Part shown: positions 52,138 to 62,541 of the stretch, one piece after another
Position numbering within the stretch: position 1 is the stretch's first letter
Layout: every line of letters begins with the position of its first letter
Program-made: the position numbers and the translations under genes
NCBI GenBank assembly: GCA_022376925.1
Contig: JAIOJX010000005.1
Span: forward strand, 90,803,001-90,867,000
DNA length: 64,000 nucleotides
Direction of reading: 5' to 3'
DNA from: Tragulus kanchil
Taxonomy: Eukaryota > Chordata > Mammalia > Artiodactyla > Tragulidae
The notes under the pieces: generated by a model
What the model was told of the DNA's origin: nothing
What the model saw: the letters and a program-made list of their open reading frames with translations, nothing else
The model's database searches: none

Positions 52138-52740
52138 CTTTTTTGTTTAATTTTTTTTAATTGAAGGATAATAGCTTTAAGAGTCTTGTTGTTTACTACC
52201 AAACATCAACATGAATCAACCATAGGTATACATTTGTTCTCTCCCTCTTGAACTTCCCTCCCATCTCCTACCCTTCCCAGCCCTCTAGGTAGTTACAGAA
52301 CCCCTGTTTGAGTTCCCTTCATCCCACAGCAAATTCCCATTGGTTGTCTATTTTACATATGGTAATGAAAGTTTCCATGTTAATCTTTCCATACATCTCA
52401 TCCACTCCCCTCTCCCCCCAATGTCCATAACTCTGTTCTCTATGTCTGTTTCTCCATTGCTGCTCTGCATATAAATTCATCAGTGCCATCTTTCCAGATT
52501 CCATATGTGTGTGTGTGTGTGTGTGTGTGTTAGTATACAATATTTATCTTTCTCTTTGTGACTTACTTCACTCTGTATGATAGGCTCTGGGTTCATCCAC
52601 CTTATTAGAAGTGACTCAAGTGCATTCCTTTTTATGGCTGAGTAATATTCCATTTTATATATGTATTACAGCTTCTTTATCCATTTGTCTGTTGATGGAC
52701 ATCTAGGTTGCTTTCATGTTGTAGCTATTGTAAATATAAT
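52138..52740 (-). mobile_element. L1 3' portion, minus strand (3' part of an inverted insertion)
   Basis: Contains AATTGAAGGATAATAGC, TAGGCTCTGGGTTCATCC, GGCTGAGTAATATTCC and TTTGTCTGTTGATGGACATC, all minus-strand L1 3' landmarks, with a TG repeat at 52506-52531. Confidence 0.85.
52506..52531. repeat. (TG)n microsatellite
   Basis: An uninterrupted run of about 13 TG units inside the L1 3' UTR. Confidence 0.95.
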
Positions 52741-53215
52741 AATACCAAATAAAACAACTGACAAGGATTAACTTCCAGTATATACAAACAGCTTATAAAA
52801 TTCAGTATCAAAAAACCAAACAACTCAGTCAAAAGTGGGAAGAAGACCTAAACAGACATCCTCAAAGAAAACATACATATGGCCAACAAACCCATGAAAA
52901 GATGCTCAACATCGCTCATTATTAGAGAAATGCAAATCAAAACTACAATGAGATATCACCTCACAGCAGTCAGAATGGACGTCATCAAAAAGTCTACAAA
53001 CAATAAATGCCGGAGACAGTGTGGAGAAAAGGGAACCCTCTTGCACTGCTGGTGGGAATGTAAACTGATACAGCCACTGTGGAAGACAGTATGGAGATTC
53101 CTTAAAAAACTAGCAATAAAAACTACCATATGACCCAGCAGTTCTACTACTAGGCATATACCCTGAGGAAACAAAAATTGAAAAAGACACATGTGCCCCA
53201 TTGTTAATTGCAACC
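52741..53215 (+). mobile_element. L1 ORF2 3' region, plus strand (inverted 5' part)
   Basis: Contains AATGCAAATCAAAACTACAA, TGAGATATCACCTCACAGC, CTGCTGGTGGGAATGTAAAC and CCATATGACCCAGCAGTTC in the sense direction of L1 ORF2. It is directly joined to the oppositely oriented L1 3' part at 52138-52740, the layout made by twin priming. Confidence 0.85.
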
Positions 53216-53864
53216 CATGTTTTTAATACAGTCTTAAATTATCTTAAATAATTTAATTTTAATAGTATCTGTGTTTAACAACCAGCTCACAAAATTCCTG
53301 GCAATTTAACAGTCAGCTCTCTTGAGCCTGTGGACCTAACTCTGTGATACCTCTGGGCCAAAGGTGTCAGAGGTCTGTGGTGTTTATATGTCCCATTGCA
53401 AGGGCTGTGGTGACGGGAGAGGAAGTGATTTATTTGAGGGTCCTCAAACCCCAAGAGCAGGTGCAGGCTCTGAGAAAGGCTGGACCTGGACTTGGCTGAG
53501 GACAAAAGGTTGAGGGTGAGACTCCCTCGGAGATCTCAAGGCAGCTGTGGCAGCTGCCCTTGTGGGAAAGATCCCAGGACTGTCGCTTAGACCCACGCAC
53601 ACTCGGGCAGCACAGTCTCTGCAGTCGGTTTTCCCTGCACTCTGCTATACCTTCCTTCCCTACCATCCTAAGTCTCAGCGGGGGCAGGATGTTAGAACTT
53701 CATTCTGACGAAGCAGGGATGTTGCCAGGGGTGCCGAGGAGCTCTGCGGGAGGATGCGTTATCTCTCGGCTGTGCTTGAGACTGACTGCCCCTCGTCCTG
53801 TTCCTCGCTTTCTGGGTCAGACTATAAACTCAGCAACATACATGAAGTTGAAATAACTTGCCCA

Positions 53865-54172
53865 GGGCTTCCCTGGTGACTCAATGGTAAAGAATACTCT
53901 GCCAATGCAGGAGACACAGACGGGTTCGATCCCTGGTTCGGGAAGATCCCACATGCTGAAGACCACAACCATTGAACCTGTGCTCTAAAGCCTGGGAGCT
54001 GCACTTACTAAGCCCAAGCACCTAGAACTCATGCACCACAGCTAGAGAAGCCACCAGAATGAGAAGACCGAGCCCTGCAACAGAGATAGCCCCTGCTCCT
54101 TGCAACTAGAGAAAAGACCATACAGCAATGAAGACCCAGCACAGCCAAAAATAAATAAATAAAAAATTTTTT
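53865..54172 (+). mobile_element. Long CHR-type SINE with repeated arm segments
   Basis: Head GGGCTTCCCTGGTGACTC, B box GGTTCGATCCC, then repeated arms with GAACCTGTGCTC, CAACAGAGATAGCCCC and CAACTAGAG motifs, and a tail of ACCCAGCACAGCCAAAAAT followed by AAAT units. Target copies AAATAACTTGC lie at 53851-53861 and 54177-54187. Confidence 0.85.
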
Positions 54173-54187
54173 AAACAAATAACTTGC

Positions 54188-54467
54188 GGGCTTCCCTGGT
54201 GGTCCAGTGGGTAAAGAGTCTGCCTTGCAGTGCAAGGGGCACGGGTCTGATCCCTGACTGGGGAAGATCCCACATGTCACAGAGCGGCTGGACCAGTGTG
54301 TCCAATTACAAGCCAGTGCCCCGGAGCACATGCGCCCGGAGCTGGTCCTCTGCAGTGAGAGAGGCCACCGCAGTGGAGGCCCACACAGGCCAGAGAATAA
54401 AGATGGATGAAAATAAATTAAAAAACCAATAAAACAGGCCACAATTAAAAACAAACAAACAAACAAA
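54188..54467 (+). mobile_element. Young CHR-2-like SINE with perfect target-site duplication (partial repeat at 55384-55561)
   Basis: Head GGGCTTCCCTGGTGGTCC, tail AATAAAGATGGATGAAAATA, GGCCACAATT and an A/C-rich end. The 15-base target AAACAAATAACTTGC is identical at 54173-54187 and 54468-54482, which indicates a recent insertion. Confidence 0.92.
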
Positions 54468-56475
54468 AAACAAATAACTTGCTCAGAATCACACAGTATG
54501 AGGAAAGGCCAGACCATCTGGCTCTAGAACAGGCGATCTTTACCACTTGATGGAAGAGAAGTGTGGTCACTGGGAGGGTGTATCATTCCTACTGATCTAA
54601 GGAAGTCCAGAGCAGTGGTCCTTGGCAGGTGCCACAGAATCCTTGTGGAGATGTTGGGGATATGGGAGCAGAGAAGTGGGGTTGGAGTTGGGGGTATTGG
54701 TTCAGTTTGGAGGGAAGGGAAGCCTGTGGGTGCTGTTTGGTGCCCCCTTCATCTGGGTGTGTAGGTGTGTGTGGTGGGGGCAGGGGCACTGGGCTCTCAG
54801 GAACAAAGAGGCCTCCTCGTACCACGCCCAGCCAAGGCCACCTGGATCAAAGGGGAAGTGGATCGATATTAAAGGATTTTTGTTAATTTCTTTTTTCCCC
54901 TTTAAAATTTTTGTTGGAGTACAGTTGCTTTACAATGTGGTCTTAGTCTCTGCTGTACAGCAAAGTGAATCAGCCACATGTATCCATATAGTTGCTCTTT
55001 TTTGGATTTCCTTCCCATGTTGTTCATTCTTTTACAGCTGTGATAATGGTATTGTAGCTGTTTCCCTTTTTATTTGTTTAAGGTTTTTATTTTAGCCGAT
55101 GACTATTTTCCGTAGAACCTGGGCCCCAGATACCTGAGAAATTTCAGGATCCTGGAATGAAGGAGCTGGGGAGGGCTGCAGAGACAGAACTCCATCCAGG
55201 GCCGTTTCCAGGTTCACCAGGAGGCCTTTCTCAGCGCTTTAGGTGGATTATTTACTTGGGGGAGCTTTGCCCTTAAACATAAGTTCAGAGCCTTACTCAC
55301 CAGAGCCATCAGAGATTGGGTTGCCTAGAGGTCACAAACTATAACTGCAAAAGGACAGAATTCCACGCCACAAAAGATGCAGCCTGGACCAGTGTCCAAT
55401 TACAAGCCAGTGCCCCGGAGCACATGCGCCCGGAGCTGGTCCTCTGCAGTGAGAGAGGCCACCGCAGTGGAGGCCCACACAGGCCAGAGAATAAAGATGG
55501 ATGAAAATAAATTAAAAAACCAATAAAACAGGCCACAATTAAAAACAAACAAACAAACAAAAAACAAATAACTTGCTCAGAATCACACAGTATGAGGAAA
55601 GGCCAGACCATCTGGCTCTAGAACAGGCGATCTTTACCACTTGATGGAAGAGAAGTGTGGTCACTGGGAGGGTGTATCATTCCTACTGATCTAAGGAAGT
55701 CCAGAGCAGTGGTCCTTGGCAGGTGCCACAGAATCCTTGTGGAGATGTTGGGGATATGGGAGCAGAGAAGTGGGGTTGGAGTTGGGGGTATTGGTTCAGT
55801 TTGGAGGGAAGGGAAGCCTGTGGGTGCTGTTTGGTGCCCCCTTCATCTGGGTGTGTAGGTGTGTGTGGTGGGGGCAGGGGCACTGGGCTCTCAGGAACAA
55901 AGAGGCCTCCTCGTACCACGCCCAGCCAAGGCCACCTGGATCAAAGGGGAAGTGGATCGATATTAAAGGATTTTTGTTAATTTCTTTTTCCTCTTTAAAA
56001 TTTTTGTTGGAGTACAGTTGCTTTACAATGTGGTCTTAGTCTCTGCTGTACAGCAAAGTGAATCAGCCACATGTATCCATATAGTTGCTCTTTTTTGGAT
56101 TTCCTTCCCATGTTGTTCATTCTTTTACAGCTGTGATAATGGTATTGTAGCTGTTTCCCTTTTTATTTGTTTAAGGTTTTTATTTTAGCCGATGACTATT
56201 TTCCGTAGAACCTGGGCCCCAGATACCTGAGAAATTTCAGGATCCTGGAATGAAGGAGCTGGGGAGGGCTGCAGAGACAGAACTCCATCCAGGGCCGTTT
56301 CCAGGTTCACCAGGAGGCCTTTCTCAGCGCTTTAGGTGGATTATTTACTTGGGGGAGCTTTGCCCTTAAACATAAGTTCAGAGCCTTACTCACCAGAGCC
56401 ATCAGAGATTGGGTTGCCTAGAGGTCACAAACTATAACTGCAAAAGGACAGAATTCCACGCCACAAAAGATGCAG
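54288..56475. repeat. Direct tandem duplication, period 1093-1096 (copies 54288-55382 / 55384-56475)
   Basis: Copy 2 begins inside the SINE body at CTGGACCAGTG with a TG lost, and ends at AAAGATGCAG. There is a small difference at about 55986 (TTTTTTCCCC against TTTTTCCTC). Copy 2's SINE half has a right target site but no left one. Confidence 0.95.
54886..55010 (-). mobile_element. L1 3'-UTR fragment, minus strand (repeated at 55979-56103)
   Basis: Contains TTGTTGGAGTACAGTTGC and CTGCTGTACAGCAAAGTG, L1 3' landmarks. Confidence 0.75.
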
Positions 56476-56610
56476 GTTAGAGAGAGACTAACGCTTGCCT
56501 GGCTCCTGACTTTATGGAAGTTCCTAAATCTCTCTAATTTTCCTTTTTTTCTAGTTCTTATTTATCTATAAGATGCATCCATCCTACTTCTTATCTGTAA
56601 ATATTTCTTT

Positions 56611-56930
56611 TTTTTCTTTTTAAATATTTATTTATTTATTTGTTTGGGGTGGGGAGGGAGAGGGGCGGGTGGGCCACTTCCATTGATCTTTCATTTATCT
56701 GTCTTTATCCATCTTTGTTCTTTGGCCCGCGTGGGCCTCCCATTGCAGTGGTCTCTGTTGTCGCTGAGCACTGGCTCTGGGCGCGTGTGCTCCAGAGCTT
56801 CGGCTTGGTAATTGGACACGTGGGTCCAACCGTTCTGCGGCATGTGGGATCTTCCCAGGCCAGGGATCGAACTGGCGCCCCTTGCACTGCAAGGCGGTGT
56901 CCTTACCCACTGGACCACCAGGGAAGCCCT
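56611..56930 (-). mobile_element. CHR-2-like SINE 1 of a cluster, minus strand, with target-site duplication
   Basis: Long-tail form with a G-rich block before GGCCACTTCCATTGATC. Target GTAAATATTTCTTT at 56597-56610 and 56931-56944. Confidence 0.9.
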
Positions 56931-56984
56931 GTAAATATTTCTTTATTTTTCGGCCACTTCTATTGATATTTCATTTATTTATTT

Positions 56985-57309
56985 ATTTTTTAAAGATTTA
57001 TTTATTTATTTATTTTTTGGGCGGGGCTCGGGTTGGGGAGGGAGGGGAGCAGGCGGGCCACTTCTATTGGTCTTTCTCTATGTTCATCCGTCTTTGTTCT
57101 TTGGCTCCTGTGGGCCTCCCATCGCGGTGGCATCTGTCGTTGTAGAGCGCCGGCTCTGGGCGCATGCGCTCCAGAGCTCTGGCATGGTAATTGGACACAT
57201 CAGTCCAGCCGCTCCGCGGTACGTGGGATCTTCCCAGGCCAGGGATCGAACTGGCGCCCCTTGCACTGCAAGGCGGTGTCCTTACCCACTGGACCACCAG
57301 GGAAGCCCT
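56985..57309 (-). mobile_element. CHR-2-like SINE 2 of the cluster, long-tail form, minus strand
   Basis: AAAGATTTATTTATTTATTT, then a G-rich block, GGCCACTTCTATTGG, and the end ACCAGGGAAGCCC. Confidence 0.9.
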
Positions 57310-57363
57310 GTAAATATTTCTTTATTTTTCGGCCACTTCTATTGATATTTCATTTATTTATTT

Positions 57364-57688
57364 ATTTTTTAAAGATTTATTTATTTATTTATTTTTTGGG
57401 CGGGGCTCGGGTTGGGGAGGGAGGGGAGCAGGCGGGCCACTTCTATTGGTCTTTCTCTATGTTCATCCGTCTTTGTTCTTTGGCTCCTGTGGGCCTCCCA
57501 TCGCGGTGGCATCTGTCGTTGTAGAGCGCCGGCTCTGGGCGCATGCGCTCCAGAGCTCTGGCATGGTAATTGGACACATCAGTCCAGCCGCTCCGCGGTA
57601 CGTGGGATCTTCCCAGGCCAGGGCTCGAACCGGCGCCCCTTGCACTGCAAGGCGGTGTCCTTACCCACTGGACCACCAGGGGAAGCCC
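57364..57688 (-). mobile_element. CHR-2-like SINE 3 of the cluster (duplicate of SINE 2), minus strand
   Basis: Near-identical to 56985-57309 at an offset of 379. Confidence 0.9.
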
Positions 57689-58734
57689 TGATCTTTCATT
57701 TATTTATCTTTGTACTTTGGCCTCTGTTGGCCTCCCATTGCAGTGGCCTCTCTCATTGCAGAGCACTGAGCGTGCACTCCAGAGCTCCGGGCTAGGCAGT
57801 TGGACACATCGGTCCAGCCGCTCTGCGGCACCGTGGGATCCTCCCAGGCCAGGGATCGAACTGGCACCCCCCTGCACTGTAAGGTGGTGTCCTTACCCAC
57901 TGGACCACCAGGGAAGCCCTGTAAATATTTGTAAAAGATCTGTGTCTATTAGAAGCTCATAAAGACTGATGGAATGATATGGTATTTGGGATTCTCTTTA
58001 AAATGATTCATGGTGAGGGGATGGGCAGGTTGCTGTGGGTAAAGAGGAAACGGGATAAGGGGATGTTGATTCCCTAAAATAAGTTATACTATCCTCTACT
58101 CTTGTGTGTTTGAGATTTTCATAGTAAATTTTTCAAAAATGGAAGGGAAGGGATCAAGAGATTTTAAGGATGGAATAGGGGAAAGGCATCTCAGGAAAGA
58201 CTGTGCTAGAGATGCCACCATAGAAAATTCTAATTTTTATAGGATCGCAGGAGTATTCTGTACCCCACCGTCTAATATGAGAAATCGGGGCAGAAGCTGC
58301 TCTGAACAGAGTGTGAGTTTCTGGGTTTGGGACGTGTGGACTCTGGGCAGCTGGCTTGGAGTGACTGATAAACTGGCGAATTTCATCACACAAGGATGTC
58401 CTCTGCTTTATTCCCATTTTGTTCTCATATCCACATTTCCATAGAGAGCAGGGCTGGCTGGCATGGTGGGGCTTCTCTTTTGCTTGAGAAAGGCCACTGC
58501 TCACAGACGTCCTGTGGGGTTCTCATTTTTTGGGTTGTGATGTAATGTTGTTGTCATTACATTTTGGATTGGCCTTATGGAACTTTGGGACCTTCAGAGG
58601 CCTGGGGTGAATTCACGTAGTTTCAGTCCTGAAGAAAGCACATCAGTAATGAGGTTTCTAAAGAGACAGTCTATGTTTGAGTGTCAAGTGAGAGTCCCAT
58701 TAGAACACCTGAGCTTATGAGAAGATTGAAACTG

Positions 58735-58902
58735 TTAGTTGCTCAGTCTTGTCTGACTCTGCAATCCCATGGTCTGTCCATGGAATTCTCCAGGTAAGAA
58801 TACTGGAGTGGGTTGCCATCCCTTTCTCCAGGAGATTTTCCTGACCCAGGGATCTGCATTGCAGGCAGATTCTTTACCATCTAAGCTACCAAGGAAGTCA
58901 CT
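58735..58902 (-). mobile_element. Bov-tA/BovB-tail SINE, minus strand
   Basis: Contains AGTTGCTCAGTCTTGTCTG, GGGTTGCCATCCCTTTCTCC and TTTACCATCTAAGCTACCAA. Confidence 0.88.
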
Positions 58903-61062
58903 GGGCTTCATTTTACTTTGGTTTTTCAATCTCTTTATGGGACTATGAGGGTCAGTCTGTGGCTGCTTTTTATCTTTATTTCTTTAATTTTTGGCCAAGC
59001 CACATGGCATGTGGGATCATAGTTCCCCTGCCAGGGGTCAAACATGGGCCCCCTGCATTGGAAGCACAGAATCTTAACCACTGGACCCCCAGGGAAGTCC
59101 TTGAGGGTGCTTTTTAAATTGCTGAACTTTCTCTGTGGTGGGTGTTTGTGACTCACTGTATAAGCCTTTTAGGTTATAGAATGTATGACCCAAGATTGGG
59201 TAGCACAGCTGGGCATAAATCAAGGCGAGATGCAAAATGAGGGGTCAGTCCTCAGAGAGTCCAGCTCTGAAGTGTGCCTAATGTCCTGTCTGATCAATTT
59301 CAGACCTTAGAAACAGTTTCTGCCTTGTCCCACCAGCCCCAGGTCAGTACTTAAAGATAATCATTTAAAAAAATGTAAATGGATACATGGGTGTGGACAG
59401 TGCATTATTGATACTCTGAGCTCCTCCTCTAAAGAGATCATCGCATATTTAGTGTTGGCTGTTAATCGTTTGATGAAACAATTAAACTGTAAAGAATTGT
59501 AGAGTGGAAGAAAGCTCTTAAATTCTCTCCTCTCCTCCTAGTTTCCCCCAAGGGTACATTTTGTTCATGTGATTGGGTAAGAGTTTGGGTCAGTGATACA
59601 GAGCCATGGAATCAGCTAAAATTTGATTAGATTCTAGGTCCCCAACTTTCTAGTCACCTTCCTTTCTGGTGTCTCAGACAGTAAAGAATCTGCTTGCAAT
59701 GCAGAAGACCTGGGTTCAATTCCCACATTGAGAAGATTGCCTGGAGAAGGGAATGACTACCCATGCCAGCATTCTTGCCTGGGGAATTTCATGGACAGAG
59801 AATCCTGGTGGGTTACAGTCTTCCATTATGTTAGGTTAGGTTTTATGTTCAGTCACGTAGTCGTGTTCAACTCTTTGCAACCCCATGGACTGCAGCATGC
59901 CAGGCTTCCTGTCCTTCACAATCTCTTGGAGTTTGCTCAAACTCATGTCCATTGAATCGGTGATGCCATCCATCTAAGCTACCAAGGAAGTCACTGGGCT
60001 TCATTTTACTTTGGTTTTCAATCTCTTTATGGGACTATGAGGGTCAGTCTGTGGCTGCTTTTATCTTTATTTCTTTAATTTTTGGCCAAGCCACATGGCA
60101 TGTGGGATCATAGTTCCCCTGCCAGGGGTCAAACATGGGCCCCCTGCATTTGGAGCATGGAATCTTACCCACTGGACCCCCAGGGAAGTCCTTGAGGGTG
60201 CTTTTTAAATTGCTGAACTTTCTCTGTGGTGGGTGTTTGTGACTCACTGTATAAGCCTTTTAGGTTATAGAATGTATGACCCAAGATTGGGTAGCACAGC
60301 TGGGCATAAATCAAGGCGAGATGCAAAATGAGGGGTCAGTCCTCAGAGAGTCCAGCTCTGAAGTGTGCCTAATGTCCTGTCTGATCAATTTCAGACCTTA
60401 GAAACAGTTTCTGCCTTGTCCCACCAGCCCCAGGTCAGTACTTAAAGATAATCATTTAAAAAAATGTAAATGGATACATGGGTGTGGACAGTGCATTATT
60501 GATACTCTGAGCTCCTCCTCTAAAGAGATCATCGCATATTTAGTGTTGGCTGTTAATCGTTTGATGAAACAATTAAACTGTAAAGAATTGTAGAGTGGAA
60601 GAAAGCTCTTAAATTCTCTCTCTCCTCCTAGTTTCCCCAAGGGTACATTTTGTTCATGTGATTGGGTAAGAGTTTGGGTCAGTGATACAGAGCCATGGAA
60701 TCAGCTAAAATTTGATTAGATTCTAGGTCCCCAACTTTCTAGTCACCTTCCTTTCTGGTGTCTCAGACAGTAAAGAATCTGCTTGCAATGCAGAAGACCT
60801 GGGTTCAATTCCCACATTGAGAAGATTGCCTGGAGAAGGGAATGACTACCCATGCCAGCATTCTTGCCTGGGGAATTTCATGGACAGAGAATCCTGGTGG
60901 GTTACAGTCTTCCATTATGTTAGGTTAGGTTTTATGTTCAGTCACGTAGTCGTGTTCAACTCTTTGCAACCCCATGGACTGCAGCATGCCAGGCTTCCCT
61001 GTCCTTCACAATCTCTTGGAGTTTGCTCAAACTCATGTCCATTGAATCGGTGATGCCATCCA
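58878..61062. repeat. Direct tandem duplication, period 1089-1093 (copies 58878-59972 / 59971-61062)
   Basis: Copies share ends with a 2-base overlap at the junction (GCCATCCAT against GCCATCCAA). Differences are small indels (TTTTTC to TTTTC, TCTCCTCTCC to TCTCTCTCC, CTTCCTGTCC to CTTCCCTGTCC) and a few substitutions in the SINE (ATTGGAAGCACAG against ATTTGGAGCATGG). Confidence 0.95.
58985..59100 (-). mobile_element. tRNA-derived SINE, minus strand (repeated at 60074-60191)
   Basis: Contains TTTTTGGCCAAGCCACATGG, GGTCAAACATGGGCCCCC and CCCCAGGGAAGTCC. Confidence 0.85.
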
Positions 61063-61262
61063 ACCACCTCATCTTTTGCTATTCCCTTCTCCATTTGCCT
61101 TCAGTCTTTCCCAGCATCAGGGTCTTTTCCAATGAGTCATCTCTTCACATCAGGTGGCCAAAGAATTGGAGCTTCAGCTTCAGCATCAGTCCTTCTAATG
61201 AAGGGCTACAGTCTAGAGGGTCACAAAGAGTTGGACTCAGTCGAGTGGCTATCACTTTCAGT
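60752..61262 (+). mobile_element. Bov-tA/BovB-tail SINE split by a BovB insertion (5' part repeated at 59661-59828)
   Basis: The 5' part runs from TTTCTGGTGTCTCAGACAG to GGGTTACAGTCT (60910). The 3' part resumes at GGGCTACAGTCT (61203-61214) and continues TCACAAAGAGTTGGACTC to about 61262. Confidence 0.85.
60911..61202 (-). mobile_element. BovB LINE 3' end inserted in a SINE, minus strand (partial repeat at 59827-59972)
   Basis: Contains AACCCCATGGACTGCAGCAT, GTGATGCCATCCAACCAC, CAGCATCAGGGTCTTTTCC and TCAGCATCAGTCCTTCTAAT. It is flanked by GGGTTACAGTCT and GGGCTACAGTCT, a probable target duplication with one mismatch. Confidence 0.88.
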
Positions 61263-61876
61263 TTCCTCATCTGAAGAAACCTGGCTTCAAATTCCATTCC
61301 CTTATCTGAAAGGTTTGGCTGCAGATCCTCTGTTTCCTTGATCCTAAAGAAAATACTTCAGACACTAGTTCGACTCAGCCCTCCAGAGTTGATTTACCAG
61401 ATGGCAATTGTAGCTGCTTAAAAGAGAGAAGGAATGATTTTATTTGTAAAGCAATTAAAACCCAAGTGCTCTTTAATGTTAATTACTATCTGTGTTTTAC
61501 GAAAACAAGTGCCTTAAATTGTCATTAAGATCCTGAATTGTTAAGCAACGTTATTTGTGTTATTGGCTTTTTTTTTTTTTTTTTAATGCATTCAGTGTCT
61601 CTCTAAAGGTTAGGTGGGAAATATCCACATTTCAGACTCTGAGCCCCAGATTTGAAATGAAATATCCATGAACCCATACCCTGAGTTGCATTTTTGTTTG
61701 TTTGGTTGGTTTTGTATGATAAATGGGATTATTTATAAGCTTGGATCAGTCTATTATGTCTCTGAAGGAAAGTTCAGTCTGTATCTAAAGAGGTTACTGG
61801 CTCATCTAATGGATCTCTCTGATCAACTGAGGTGTGATTCTGCTTCCCTTTTTTCTTTCCATCAAAACGTGTTTTA

Positions 61877-61997
61877 GGGGATTCCCTGGCAGTCCACTGG
61901 TTAGGACTCTGCAACTTCACTGTGGAGGGAGTGGGTTCAATCTCTGATTCGGAAACTAAGATACCACAAGCAGTATGGCATGGCCAAATTAAAAAGC
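61877..61997 (+). mobile_element. tRNA-derived SINE
   Basis: Contains GGGATTCCCTGGCAGTCC, GGTTCAATCTCTGATTCGG and CATGGCCAAATTAAAAAG. Confidence 0.85.
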
Positions 61998-62541
61998 AAA
62001 AATATATGCTATTGTTGTAGTTACCCATGTATATTTTGAAAGCATAGGTGAGAGACTGAGCCTTGGGACCTGAGTGCCAGATTTTAGATATTGGCTCTGA
62101 AATTAGATCCCTGGACAACTGCATAATTTGTTTTCTCATCTTCCTCATAGAAATGTGTGGAATACATATGTTACTATAGATGGAGTTCTTAGGATAAGAA
62201 CTTAGAACTTAGGACAAGTTAAACCCTCAAAATATGCGAACTGTTATTAAACATTTCTGCATTCCATGGCTTTACCACTCTAGAATTGTCATAATTTTAA
62301 GTTCCAATGCTAGACATCCACTTAGCTTCTCATAGGTCTAAGTTTTTCTTTTTTAATGTTTACTTTCTGAAAATGCAATTTAAAAGACAGTTGCATTCTT
62401 CAAAATGGACTTTACTTTTCTTGTAGTGGTGTGTGAATGCAATTGCATCTAAATATCTAAGATTACCTTACTGATTCTTTTTTGAGGTTTATATCATCTC
62501 CTCTGAAATGCTATAGCATCTTAAGAATTATTTATGCATGT

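Larger units (their letters stand above)
56922..57688. repeat. 379-bp direct tandem duplication inside a SINE cluster
   Basis: The unit 'GTAAATATTTC ... CCACCAGGGAAGCCCT' recurs at an offset of 379 (56922-57300 and 57301-57688). Only a few differences are seen, near the 3' end (AGGGATCGAACTGG against AGGGCTCGAACCGG). Unequal exchange between the same-orientation SINEs could produce it. Its length is unlike the roughly 1.1-kb duplications elsewhere. Confidence 0.9.
56947..57920 (-). mobile_element. CHR-2-like SINE split by later SINE insertion, minus strand
   Basis: Its 3' end on the minus strand lies at 56947-56984 (CGGCCACTTCTATTGATA). The rest resumes at 57691 (GATCTTTCATTTATTTATC) and ends ACCAGGGAAGCCC at 57920, followed by GTAAATATTT. 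The intervening elements are SINEs 2 and 3. Confidence 0.75.

Noticed and set aside
57033..57524. A 163-codon frame, the second-longest in its region, with internal repeats
   Set aside because: Its repeat structure is just the 379-bp SINE tandem duplication read in one frame.
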